A stretch of 64,000 bases of DNA from Scortum barcoo (taxonomy: Eukaryota; Chordata; Actinopteri; Centrarchiformes; Terapontidae), in NCBI GenBank assembly GCA_023238725.1, contig CM041544.1, positions 6,979,501 to 7,043,500 of the forward strand, in the 5' to 3' direction. The position numbers and the translations under genes were made by a program. The stretch's first letter is position 1. Each line of letters starts with the position of its first letter. The notes below the pieces were generated by a model. It was not told where the DNA came from and made no database searches. It worked only from the letters and a program-made list of their open reading frames with translations. This document shows positions 11,330 through 56,279 of this stretch, piece by piece.

Positions 11330-12975
11330 CTAAAAGCTTTTCCGTGAAGCTAGTGATCTGTGATCACTGGTGGGAGATGGAGCATTACAGATTACAATAG
11401 GTTTAGCATTGGTGCCACTGTGGTCATGACCAGGACACAGGGCCAGGTGGAGGCAGTCTGAGAAGGTCCCTGCACAGAAGCAGAACAGCGGCATCATGTT
11501 GTCTGCCTCAAGAAATGTCACCAGTCCTGCCGGGAAACTACACAAAACACCAATGCGACAAAGGCGTTTTGTGAAAGGCAGCTGATGGGGGACCCCTCCA
11601 TGCCAGGCTGTATACTCTCCATCAAAGTACTCCACACACCAAGACCCACACCCCCGGCCCAGCCAGCAGTCCTCAGAGGTGCCCTTGCGGGGAATTGTGG
11701 GATAGGTGACACCCAGCTCCCAGTAAGTCTTCCCAGTCACATCAATCTCCCAGTAATGGCGACCAAAGCTGAAGCCTTGCAAGCTGATGACATTTAGGGT
11801 GGTGTCAAAGCGTCCAGGGATGTCCGGAAGTTGCTGCCACGTGTCTGTGTAGGTTGCACTATCACCTTGGGGGGAGATGATCAGCTTCGGGTGGGCTGTC
11901 TCTGGATCCAGACACACCTCGCTGGAATCTGGAGACACACAATTAAGACTTTTCACCTGGAAAAAATCTACATGCTAAAAGGATGTTATAAGTTGGGCTT
12001 ATAAACACAACAGAAACTATGTGTGAACTGACAGCTCTTGAAGAGTTTCTTGATTATGGGGGTCTGTGAGGAGATAAGCAGAAGCATGTTGTTGGTGAGG
12101 GTGAGGATCTGGTCAGCTTTAACCTCGTCCAGGCTCACACTGCTCGGGTCTGTCTTGTTTAGCACATCCACCACTCTGGAGGAGGCAGACCACAGTGACA
12201 AACATCAGCTGCTGCACCACTGAAACTTTTTAATTATTTATGATTTGATTCCATACCTGTCCACTGTCTCCATGTCTTGCTGCCCAGGGTATGAAAAGAA
12301 GGACTGAGGAAAAGCAGAAAAATCAAGATAAAAAAATCTGAAAGCAAAACGTTTCATTTCACGTGACATTTTTAGGTAAATATAAGATTTCATCATTTCA
12401 ATGTCGGTCCACTGGGTTCAATCACCATTGTGTCAGGCTCTGTGTCGGTCTGCTCCAGTGCCACCGTGAGTCTAGCCAGGTCCTGTTCTATCTCCTGGAT
12501 TAGGCAGCAGTTGCTTTCCATCAGACTGTCCAGGGCGGAGACAGCAGCCCGCTCCTCCATCTCCAGATGGGACAGGGTAATCCTCAGGTCCTCGTCCAGG
12601 ATGGCCTGGATCTCCTGATATTTCCGGATGATGCTCTCCCTTATCACTGAGGACTTTTTCTGAGTCAGGCATAAGCATTTATCAGTTTATAAGGTGTAAT
12701 TATGGTGTTTGTACTTTTCTTCCAGGATTGACTGATGACTGATTGACTGATTTAATTTTTTCATTTTCTTTTTTTTTCATGGTAATGTCACGATAAAGAC
12801 ATAAGCAAAGGCAAAATATAAGCATTTTCGTCTGAACACAACTTACTGTGATCTCTGACTGTCGTGCTGCCAGCTTTTTCAATCTGTATTTCACTGCTTC
12901 CCTTTGCTTCTTTAGACACTCTTGGTGCTTTTCTAATGTCTCCTGTAAATGGAAAGGGGCACACACATTCAGCAC
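11330..12975 (-). CDS. TRIM-like protein with coiled coil and PRY/SPRY but no RING or B-box
   Basis: Minus-strand exons 12847-12942 (96 nt), 12426-12659 (234), 12257-12303 (47), 12033-12175 (143) and 11330-11928 (599) all have clean AG/GT borders and matching phases. The 96- and 234-nt coiled-coil exons equal those of the TRIM gene at 1388, so the two are related. The last exon encodes a full PRY/SPRY: LDPETAHPKLIIS, GRHYWEIDV, SWCVEYFDGEY, then a stop at 11330. The RING/B-box exon expected upstream is not found between 12943 and the ablim1 stop at 15969. If the acceptor at 12943 is not used, an in-frame ATG at 12975 would start a 383-residue protein of coiled coil plus SPRY. It could be a working RING-less TRIM-like gene, a gene whose first exon is missed, or a 5'-truncated pseudogene; the absence of stops or frameshifts argues against long decay. 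Confidence 0.75.
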
Positions 12976-15020
12976 AACTCAATTCAACACCACACAGCCA
13001 AAATGTTTGTGGCGAAGTGCAGCTGCAGAAGCAGAGGCAGTTTGTCATGAGACTTAATGAAGACAGCAACAAAGCAGAGGCTGACTGACAGGAGTGCGCT
13101 TACTTTAACAACCATTCTTTCACCACTTTTTCTCTTCAAATGTTTATTAAAAGGCATGCTATATTTGATGTATTTTGATCCTGTATCCTATTTCCTTTGA
13201 TGGAACTGAACGCTTTGCTGCGTTGCTGCCACGCTAATTAAGATTTTGCCCATTGATCTTCTCATTGCCATTATATGACCGGCACCCTGCAGTGTTGTGA
13301 CCCCAGAGGCAGGCATCTGTCTTCTAAGTGTCAGCATTTGTCAGTGCTGCCTTCTCCTGGAGAAAAATTATGAATGTTGTGTCCACATTTATTTACATTT
13401 GTCCCACAATAATGCCCCCTGTGAACGAACGAGGCCACACTGCAGCTCTTACAAGTAATCACCAGGCAAGTGATGCATTATTTGACTGCAGTTCATTTTT
13501 GGGAGAGCCACCGTGTATTTATGTATTTTGTGATGTTGAGGCATGTTACTGGCATGTTTATGTTTTTTTTGTTTGTTTGTTTGTTTGTTTTTAACTACAA
13601 ATTGCTTCATGCTTTTAACCAATGTTGACATTTTCCAAAGCACACCAAGGTTCTTGACCCCCTCCACCCAAAAACACATTTTGCTCATAGTTACCTCATT
13701 TAGCTGCTTCACTGTACAGAAAGATGTACATGCAGTTTGACACTGGAAGGAAGTTCTGAAACTCGTCTGACAAAGGAAAAAAGTGTCCTGCCTTTAATCT
13801 CAGTTTAAGATGTGTACATACAAGCAGGTGGCATCACAACTAGTCTGGAGGCCAATGTCGGTCCAGTATGCAACTTAAGCAAGTGTGATTTTGAAACTGA
13901 AACCTCCAGTGCACACACTAGGAGAAGGAGATATTTACTGTCTGTAGTTAACTTTTTCCACAGTGAGGGAGATGCATGACATGCTATTTTTTTAATCATT
14001 TATTGAACTTTTTGTGGGAAAAAAACGTATCAGACACAAATTATTATCATAAGAGTATTTTATGTCTTAAAATGTCTCTGGAGGGCATATTTAAGTGTGT
14101 TTCGTGTAATCCAGGGAGAAACTGTTTGCTTCAATCAATATATTAGGAAAAACTTTAAACATACTTGATGTAAGTTATACGTTCAATGTTCATTTCTCTT
14201 TTGTCAGTTACAGAAATTCAGTATCAAGCATTTCCTGGAAGAGTCTTCAGTGTAACGTGTTACAGTATATTTCAGGAATCTCTGATATAGCGTTTAGTAA
14301 GAGAACTATGTAATATACAGAGTTACCATGTTGTTGGAGATGTAAGCTCGTAGGATGAACGACAGGAAAACATGGATATTTTAAAGAGGATCAATGAATT
14401 TTGCAGTTTCTTGCTGCAGCTGCCAAAGCTCAGATGACTTCCCAGTTGTAATGAATGCATCAGCCTGGAGGTTCAAATAATCATTGTTTGCAACTTCATT
14501 AACGTACAAAGACAACTAACAAAACAGAATACTATTTAATGCAATAACAGATTTTAACAGTGATACGTTCTCTTTCTCTAGGAAAATTCAAATATTTGTT
14601 GTTTTTTTTTTAAATCATACTGATATAGATTAACACAAATATGCTTGGAGTGAAGGAAAACTTTATTAGTCAATCTAAAAAAAAGTTGTGGTGTGCTTTG
14701 GAAAATTGTCAGTTATGTTATTACATTATATTACATGATGTGTTGCAAATGGTCTTCTGAGGCACAATCTGCAATCAGGTTTCAATTTTGTCCACACAAA
14801 ACTTCTAAGTGTTTGCAGAATCAGGGGCCCCAACTGAACAGTGTTTGCAGAAGGTCAGTACACTCCATTGGCCGATTGGTCCCTTAAAAGCCAACCAGTC
14901 CTCAGATTATCTCTCATGTCAGGTGATATCACTGAACCGTTGTGTTTATTGGTGAAATGCAGAGAAGAAAACAGAGAGCAGAAAAGAGCTTTGGTATAGC
15001 CGAGGATCATATGGTTCATG
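12976..15020. other. Intergenic stretch between the TRIM-like gene and ablim1
   Basis: No RING, B-box or other exon was recognised on either strand. The contents include a TTTG/TTTGT run at about 13562-13590 and AT-rich sequence. The left end may hold the promoter of the TRIM-like gene. Confidence 0.4.
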
Positions 15021-15032
15021 GTGATTTAAAGC

Positions 15033-15038
15033 TTTATT
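15033..15038 (-). other. ablim1: Candidate ablim1 polyadenylation signal
   Basis: AATAAA on the minus strand about 930 nt past the ablim1 stop codon. A second candidate lies at about 15420-15426. Sequence between these and 15968 is therefore probably 3' UTR. Confidence 0.4.
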
Positions 15039-15968
15039 GGCTTAGATTTCAATACAACAAATGGCAGTGTGGGTTTTCATTTATAAAACAGTACTTTCAA
15101 ATACAGTTGCTTCTTACATTAGGTGTTTTATCTATTTGTCGGTTACTGTATGTCAGATACGGCATTAAAATATATTAAGATTTGTACTTCCAATACATGT
15201 AAAGGGAACGTGTCTGGCCATGTTTATGAGAGCCTGAGAAGAGAGACATTTTCTTTTTGTCAGGGTCAGATGAATGTTTGGCGTGTACAGTAGGCAGGGG
15301 AAGGAGACTGATGATGTATGGGTGCTTGGATGATTCATTTCCACGTAGATCCAGTAAAACAGTGGATGGGTCAGCTGACTGCTTTCCCACTGGCTTTTTT
15401 CTATTTGTTTTTTTTTCTTTTTTATTCAAAGACTCACTGAGCCGATTCTTGCAAACTTTGGACTAAAAACCGTTTCAGCCCAAGCGAAGGAAAGCTGACA
15501 CATGTTCAAGCTACGAGCATGGACATTTCGTAATGGCGCCATGAGGTTCTACTGTACTTACAAAGTTCCACAGGAATCAACAGCAACAAATAGTAGGAAG
15601 AAACAAGCAAGAAAGAAAGGAAAGCAGTTCCACTCAAAGCAAAGCAAGAAGTAAAACAAGCGCAGTCAAACCAAATAACATGACCCTATGTATCATTCAT
15701 TTTCATTCTTTGTCATTTTTGAACATGGAAGAGATTCCCATTCCTTATTTCCTGTGCAAGTCTAAGTGGACAAATCATTCAGCTCACAGTCTCAGGAAGC
15801 ATCAGAGCAAAAAAAAGAGTCCATTTCACGGCTTCCTTGATTATGCCAGAATAAAACAAACAAACAAAAAAAAAGAAGAAAAGGAAAGAAACCAAAAACC
15901 TACATCTAGATTACAGTTGTTGTGTGCTATCTGGATGAATGTACAGTATGTGCATGCTGCTCTGAGTG

Positions 15969-49174
<33,206 letters not shown>

Positions 49175-51283
49175 GGTGCCACAGAGTCCCACAGAGAAGG
49201 GTGATACACCGCAGGTAGACGTCCGACAGGGTCAGGCTCAGACCCACTCTAGAATCCAGTCGTCTTGGAGCATCAAGAACGCGGGGCGTTCATAGAGGCA
49301 GAAAACTGACACAAAGGAGCCAGAGCATGGTGGGACTTTGCAGCAGCTCATCATAAAATCATGGTCCAGCGAGGCCTCCGGTGGAAAGTCCTCCTGTTAG
49401 GATCTGTGAGTGGCAGAGTGCTGGTGTGCACCTTGAGGCGGAGACACTAAACAGCAGGCAGCAGGTATGACAAAGCACTCTGCTGCAGGTAGAGCGGAGT
49501 GAGAAACAGGGAAAGAAGCTTACACTATGAGAATCTTCAGCCCAACCAGCCTGGTGCCTTAAGCAGCTTAGGGCTGACGTCGAGCCTACGATTATCTTCT
49601 GGGTGGGGTTAGGTGGCTGTAAATCAGGTTGGCCCAGTGCGCGGTGGGAGTCTCTGTACCTGATGTGCGTCCCAAACACTGCTCTGTTAGTCACATCTGT
49701 TAATCACATCTGTCTGATGGAGAGCTATGATCCTGTCACAAAAAGCAAAGCCATTGTTTTCAGCGTGCTACATGTAAGGTCAGATTAAGTTATCAAAAAA
49801 CGAGATCTTCTCTGCTGAAGCACTTTGGATGCATCTAGAGTCCTTTATGTTCATGAAGTGCGTTTTTGTGTGAGTGTACTTTGCATTATGCACTGTATGA
49901 CCAAATGGATGCACATCAGGGTGGAGCATCGCAGTGATCCAAGACATACTTTCAGGGTGGACTGCCTTGGGTGTCTGCCAGTCCTTTACAAGGTCAACAG
50001 CCAGCAAGGTTATCCCAGCAGCCAACAATGCACAAGTCTACTGTTAATCATCAGCAGGATCCTTCACAATAAAGGACACTGTAACTACATCAGCACTAAA
50101 GTCGAAATGCCATCAGCGGCTCTCCTTTATCCGGTGAAATTGTCGGGTATAGGATTTTGGGCGATCATAAGAAGGCATGTTCTGAGTGTTTAATCTTCAA
50201 ACCATCTAACGTTGGGACGAATTAGTCTCTGCAGAGACTTCCAGACTGTTTGAAAAGCCAAATCCATATAACCAACATGTAGCTAATGCCTTTTTACAAG
50301 CACTTGTTCCCGAGTCAAAGATGCATTCACCTTTCTTGGAAATGTGAGTTCAGTACGCGGTAAATTTTGAGTCATCAGCGTGTGCTGGTGGGAGGTGAAA
50401 AGAGAGATGATGCAGAGGGAGAATGTGAGCAAACTCCACGAAAACAAAATAACTTCACAGTGCTCTGACATGTTTTAAACCAACTGAAAAAAGACTGTTG
50501 GGTTTTTGGGGTTTTTTTTGGAACCATAAAAAACAGGACTGTCTCTTACATACACAAATTAATAACTACAAGCATAAACAGAACGCAGAAGGAAAGAAAA
50601 AACCTTCCATGACATCTAATATCCATCAAACAGATAAGGCTAATCACGGCTATCTACTTTCTCCCAGCAAATGAAATAAATAACTGAGGTACGTAGGCAT
50701 AATGAAGAAGCACAGCAGACAATGACAAAGCACAAAATATCCTTTTACTCTGGAGATGTTGGGCTTGGCCTGCACTTCAAATTTAATGAATTTCCTCTTT
50801 GTCTGAGAGGGTGCACAGAAACAGGATGGCTAGAGCTTGGCTGTCTGAGTTAACCCCTATTTGCATCAATACGCTTACGCTTACAAGCACACCTTCGTTC
50901 TCCCTCTCAGAGAGCCAGAGTTTCATAGCAGGGAAAGGATAAAGTGTGACAGTGACGTAGAGGCAAGAAGACACACACTCTTAGACAAACACATGCAGAC
51001 ACATGGACCTGAGAGTAACTGAGGACATGCTATTCTGCTGCAGTGAGGCGCTGCCCTCCAATTGTCATCCACTCTGGTAGCTTTGACACAACTGCCCACA
51101 CACTTTCAAATCAACACATACGTGCTCGGAAAACAAGACCACGATGCCTGCGAGCTGGAAAATCAGCATCGCTCACATACTGCATCCCCAACATTTTCCT
51201 TGCCTCTGTCGCTCCTGCATCCTGCTCCACACGAGCAGAAACGCACACACCCCCTCCCCTCTTCATCTGTTTCCCCGTCTTAC
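49175..51283. other. Region upstream of the ablim1 MPTLPN exon
   Basis: Presumably the 5' UTR and promoter of the ablim1 long form begin here, since no coding sequence continues upstream of the ATG at 49174 in a recognisable way. Otherwise nothing is seen. Confidence 0.35.
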
Positions 51284-51354
51284 CATCTAGTCCGAAGCAG
51301 GAGGTGATTTTTTGGGCGTAGTTGCAGAGCCCATCGTAGCCAGCCAGGCTCCTG
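51284..51354 (-). other. ablim1: Possible extra ablim1 5' exon
   Basis: On the minus strand a strong donor (GATG then GTAAGA) ends at 51284. The frame before it reads SLAGYDGLCNYAQKITSCFG and then LD, ending in phase 1, the same phase as the other ablim1 first exons, so it could splice to the LIM1 exon at 35505. No ATG lies in this frame before an upstream stop, so it would have to be an internal exon or part of a 5' UTR. It is listed only as a candidate. Confidence 0.25.
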
Positions 51355-52529
51355 CCACGCTGTATTCCTCTCCCCCATCTCTACACACTCCCACACACGC
51401 CGTCCTGTCCGGCAGCGCCTTTACTCCTTCCCCTGCTCATCAATTATTCAGGCTTTTGCCAGGACACATGAATGCGCGCGCACACCGACCCCTATATTCG
51501 CACATACAGTACAAACACACAGAGAGGGAGGGAGGGAGAGATACAGAGAAAAGTGCTGATGCAGAGGGTCGTGCTGTTGGAGCACAGGCAGCCCTCTCCA
51601 GTGGTCGGATAAGGAGGAGGCATGAGATTGGGTTACTGCAGAACGGAGCGATGCCTCCTTTTTTTCATCCACCAGTGATCATCCAGATCACACTGCAGTG
51701 TAACAGGTACGGTGTGCAGGATGTGCGAAACCCTGCTCGAGGAAAGGGCGGGGCGAAGAGGGAGTTCAAAGCGGGGCAAAACTGGAGATGTACCAGGTGT
51801 CAGGGGAGGGACTTTCTTTGATGCTAGTCACTTAAAGCTATCCAGACATCCGAATGCAACAATTACCTTCAGATCTGATTACTGGAAAGGTCTGTTGAAG
51901 ATGGGAATAAAACGGGGAGGCATGGCCCACAAAGTTATCTCCAGTTAGGCTGACATAACTGAATGACTTGCATTCATACTGCTTTTGTTAATAAGTAATA
52001 GTGATGTGCAAAGTTACATAAAAATAAGTTAGAATTTAATATAATAAAGCTTCTCATAATGTAAACTCTGCATAATGAGTATGATCACATGCGTAAACAA
52101 TGTTCAATACTAAAACTTTGTAAACTCACGCTGCTGAGATTCAGTGGAACATTTCATTAGGAAGAAGGGAAAAGCCTAAAATACAGAAATTCAGCACACT
52201 TTACTATATAACATCAGATATAGATTATGGCATGCAAAACGCATCCGCGGTAGCAGAAAAAAGTCACTAAAAACATTGGCCCATACATGTGAGAACACTG
52301 CCGTCCAACAAGTTGCTTAAAGATTCTGCGATGGAGCTGAGGTGAACAGTTTAAATGGACAGAGATGAACAATAAATTCAGCCATGTACGAAAGGCCAAC
52401 CTAAACAGGAGAGAACCAATGGGAGCAGAGCAGCGAAGTACACAAATAAATGAGAAGATTGTGCTGTGCTAGGTGCTTTCAGGTGACTTCAGGGAGAATG
52501 CACTGTAGACGATGGAATTTGATACGAAA
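51355..52529. other. ablim1 upstream region
   Basis: No exon recognised. A short GGGA repeat lies at about 51523-51540. Confidence 0.35.
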
Positions 52530-52680
52530 AGCCTCGCCATCCCTCAAATGCCACTACCGAGGTGACCTTGAGCACCGCACTTAACCCCCAGTTGCTCCAG
52601 TCGAACTGCTCAGTGGCCATCAGACTCACCGAGCGGCTCACAAGTACGACTGAATGTGATAGCTCTCCCTAAAATAATAT
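52530..52680 (+). mobile_element. Teleost SINE fragment
   Basis: 'aatgccactaccgaggtgaccttgagcaccgcacttaaccccc' followed by 'agttgctcc' and 'ctgctcagtggcc' matches the core of a common fish SINE or MITE. The 3' tail with 'gggatcaataaag' is missing or too diverged. Confidence 0.55.
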
Positions 52681-53242
52681 ACAGTATGTGCTCTGCCAAC
52701 ATCCCCGGAATAATGTTTTTACAAAAAATAAATAAATAAAGATTTTCTTAAAGAAAATCATGTTAAGAGATTCGAGACAGAAGAAAACAGAGCAGGAAAT
52801 ATGATGACACAGAAAGGCCCAGATGGAGCGGTTTGCCCGCGAGGGTGTATTGTGAGGTGGGGTGACTAATGGAAGGGCATCACTACCAAAGTAAAAGCTG
52901 ATGGCCTTGTGCTGATAACAGAGGTGGGGGGTGGGCGACTGCAAGACTGAGAGCGCAGTAATGGCTGATGCTTGCTGGGCAGGAGAGGGAGGGGTGGGTA
53001 ATCATCAATGCACACTGGGAGGGAAAAGTGGAGTCACTGGAGTCATTTTAGAACTTCCTGTTTCTGCAGGAAGGAAAATGTTTCAATCGGGTGATGTGTT
53101 TTAGATCCTGCCTATAGATTTCTGGACACTATAGGACATCTAGAATAACACATACAGTGCGGTGTGAACCTGTGAATATAGGATGCCTTGGACACAAAGG
53201 CAGGTCAGGGATAATATCCATCCAATCCAGTAATCCACACCA

Positions 53243-53465
53243 GGGCTGCAACTAACAACGTCCTTTCATTTTTGATTAATCTGCTGAGGTTTTCATCTCC
53301 TCTATAACAAATCACCAATTTCTAAAGATTTAAGATAGATATTACGCTTTCTATCACATGACAAAGAAAAGCAGCAAATCCTAACAGTTGGGAAGCTGGA
53401 AATGGACGTTTGCTAATTGATAGTTAGTTAGCATGTTAGCTAGTTGATTAATTTTCCAAAATAAT
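53243..53465 (+). mobile_element. Diverged teleost MITE ('CAGGGCTGCAACTAAC' type)
   Basis: Starts with 'cagggctgcaactaacaacg' and continues with 'tgattaatctgctgaggttttcatc', 'atcacatgacaaagaaaagcagcaaatcc' and 'gggaagctgg', the order seen in a widespread fish DNA element. The far terminal repeat is not clear, so the right border is approximate. Confidence 0.6.
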
Positions 53466-54867
53466 AATATTATAAATATTCCAAATACTTTCTGACTGCC
53501 CAAAATATATTTAAACATGCATGTAGATACTCTACAAAGTATATGATGGAAAAATATATCTCCAGTCATTATCATCTCCACAAAAATACTTTACGTCCTC
53601 TTGTTAAATAGCGTGAAACATGGTGTACATGAAGTTCTTGAGTACTACAGCCAGTGCAGCTGAAAAGCCTGGCCCAGGTAAAACATGTGTTTGATGTGAT
53701 ATATTGTCACAAAGACTAATGTTTGTGTCAATGTTCCTGATTTATCTGCAATAATAAATTAATAACCTCACATTTGTGTCACCAACACCGAGATAATTGG
53801 CACTTTGCTATCATACTACTGTAGGGTGCAGGGTAGTTACTTCTCATGAATAATGATTGGCTGTTTGCAGGGGCTTAAGCAGGCTAATCAGATCCATGTA
53901 CCACAGGGGGGCTGTCAAGCGGTGGGCTCTGAGCTCCATCGATCTCCACCAGCAGCCATGGAGGACTGATATAGTGATTGGGGGGGGGTCAGAGGGGTTC
54001 AAAGCCATCTTGCAACACAGGCTCAGCCATACAGAGCCTGAAGGGGAGTGACAAACTGCACAGCCTGAGCTTCTTCAGAAAAGGTTGATGTTTTAGCCCA
54101 ATAACAGGCTCAGGCTCAGACTCAGATCCAATGTAATAACATTGAGGTCACGTTAATATTGCAACTTCTCTGTTTCCATCCAGCTGTCAGTCAGTCAGTC
54201 AGATCAGCTGATGTCATCCTATAGCAGGAACAGCTGGAGGTTTTTTTTTTAAATTATTGTCATTATTATTTTTATTTCTTCAGCCAGAGAACAGTCACCT
54301 GACACAAATCCAGCACAGCCCAGCGGTCCACCTGATGGGAACAAACATGCAGTTTGCAGGTAGAAGTTGTTTAATGCTCAGCCAGAAATGACTTCTGGGC
54401 TCAGACAGGTAGACGCTGTTGCACCAAATGATAAAGTTTGCATTTTTGCTGCTTTGATGGTACTGTTTTTTTGTCTTTCTGTCACCTCACCAGCTAAATC
54501 CCACTGTATCACCACCAGTCAACTGAGAAGACACACCATATGCCACCAGTCTCCATCAACAGCTTTTAATTTAAGCAACAATTAGGGCGTGTGCAGCCTT
54601 TAACTAATCACATGCACGCTCCCTGATTAAAGAGGATGTCAAATGGCAGAGCAATCAGAGCAGGTTCACGATCACAGCTGGGATTTCCTTTTCCTTTTTA
54701 AAGTTATGCGTTTACAAGCCTCACAAGAGCGCACGGTGTTGAAATCAACTCCATAAGTTGCGGGCTGTGTGCTGGAGAGAGCTGCAGCGGTGGAGGCTGT
54801 AGTTCCTGCCGTGCGCCGGTGTAACCTACTTACAATAACAGAGCCATTATCACAGCCCGATCCTTAC
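53466..54867. other. Sequence between the MITE and the upstream ablim1 candidate exon
   Basis: No gene is recognised. A GTCA repeat occurs at about 54185-54202 and a T/A tract at about 54240-54275. Confidence 0.35.
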
Positions 54868-55024
54868 CGAAAGGCGACGCAAATGGGCTCCCTTCTCCGT
54901 CCACCCTTAAACCGAGATCCTCCTCCTCTTCTCCCCCCTCCTCCAAAAAAGACTTTTCTCCCTCCACACGTGGTGTCATGAAGGCTTCTGCGGCAAAGAG
55001 ACACTCACCTCTGGCGGCAGACAT
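54868..55024 (-). CDS. ablim1: Candidate upstream first coding exon of ablim1
   Basis: An ATG at 55024 begins MSAARGECLFAAEAF and the frame stays open, Glu-rich, to a donor (TTTCG then GTAAGG) at 54868. It ends in phase 1, matching the acceptor of the LIM1 exon at 35505. Inside it, right after ATG TCT GCC GCC AGA G at 55009, is a perfect GTGAGT donor that also leaves phase 1 and would give a five-residue leader. Either form could be used, or the whole may be 5' UTR. The location at the edge of the CpG-rich region before fhip2a suits a distal promoter. Confidence 0.4.
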
Positions 55025-56279
55025 GCCCGGTAGGTGGATAATCTCTCTCTCTTTTCTTTGGCGAGGTGTCACAGGAGGAAGATGATGCCCCGGTGCAGAT
55101 CTGAAGGAGGGCTGAGGTGGGATGTGTGTGTGATGGTGAGGATGGATGGTGTGGGGTGGGGGGGGGCGGTTGACAGCCTGATATTATCTGTCCTTCAAGT
55201 TTCCGCCTGTCATTCAGTGGGATTAAAGGCAGGGGGGAGACATCCAGCCCGCGATTTGGTTCGTCTGGACTCGACTGCGCGATGGAGAGAGCACTTTCCA
55301 GCGACAGGGCGTGTCCTGGAACAGACAGCATCCTTCACATTTCACAACAAGTTTTTTTTAATATATATATATATTTATATATGTGTGTGTGTGTGTGTCC
55401 ATATTTGAACATATTTGTGTTATAAGTGAAATCATCCTGCAAAATCTGCTGGCGTGCAGCTGCTGAACCTGAACCGATCAGCCTACTTCTTCTTCTTATT
55501 TTATTATTTTTTTCTGTCTGGGATGACTGTGCTGTTCTGGAGCTGGCTAGTAGTTGAGCTAAATTTTAAAGTTGACAGGCACTCTGGAGCGATCAATGTT
55601 ATTTTTCTTCTTTTTTCTGTTTTTTTCCCTCCTTTAATCCGGCTATTTTAAGGGGGGTATTTGGCAATCTCATCCTCACGTGGGTTCTTCAGCTTTATCC
55701 TAAAAGCACTTTTTTATTTTAAGCTCTGCTGGGAAAAACAACACTGTAATTTCACACAGCCAACATCAGTGCGTGTGTGGGGGGACAATCAATCGACCGC
55801 GCAGCTTTTCTATTTAACCTATATTGCTTATCGGAATCCTATACTTGCCTTAATTTAAATTCTTTTTTTTCCAAAGCTCATAATATCGATCATCGCCCCT
55901 CACTGACTGTATCGCCTTCATTTGTATGCATTGATCGTTGTCAGCGGGCAGCAGCTCGGTGTGCGGTGCGGCTGCGCCCCCTGCAGGCCGGAGGCGGCAG
56001 CGTTTGGCGAGTGAAGTGCCACCGTGTCCGGACGGAGCTCAGCCCTCACCTGAGCCCGGCGCTGTTTACGGAGACCGTGCCAGGAGGGGCCCCAGTGAGC
56101 TCTGCTGGTGTGAGGGAAAAAAACAGCGTGTCACACTCAGTTTTTTATTGCCTATTCTTTCGTTACAAGGGTCAGTGTATGAATCCTCCAATCTGGATCG
56201 AGGCGGCAGCAACAGGAAGAAGAAGATAGAGGAATTCTCTCGGTCTTCTCGGGAGAAACTCGTCCAGTCCAAGAACAAA
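55025..56279. promoter_or_regulatory. Shared head-to-head promoter region of ablim1 and fhip2a
   Basis: The interval between the most upstream ablim1 candidate exon (minus) and the fhip2a start codon (plus) is about 1.25 kb. Its part at about 55930-56080 is strongly CpG-rich (CGGTGTGCGGTGCGG, GGCCGGAGGCGGCAGCG), in contrast to the AT-rich stretch at 55350-55870, which includes TA and GT runs. It probably contains the fhip2a 5' UTR. The exact start sites are not visible. Confidence 0.5.
55360..55398. repeat. TA then (GT)n short repeat
   Basis: A short TATATA run followed by about nine GT units, in the presumed shared promoter region. Confidence 0.85.

Noticed and set aside
12788..13072. Cys-containing minus frame that might be a lost RING exon of the TRIM-like gene
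   Set aside because: Its cysteines do not follow C-x2-C spacing, and part of it is an out-of-frame reading of the 96-nt coiled-coil exon.
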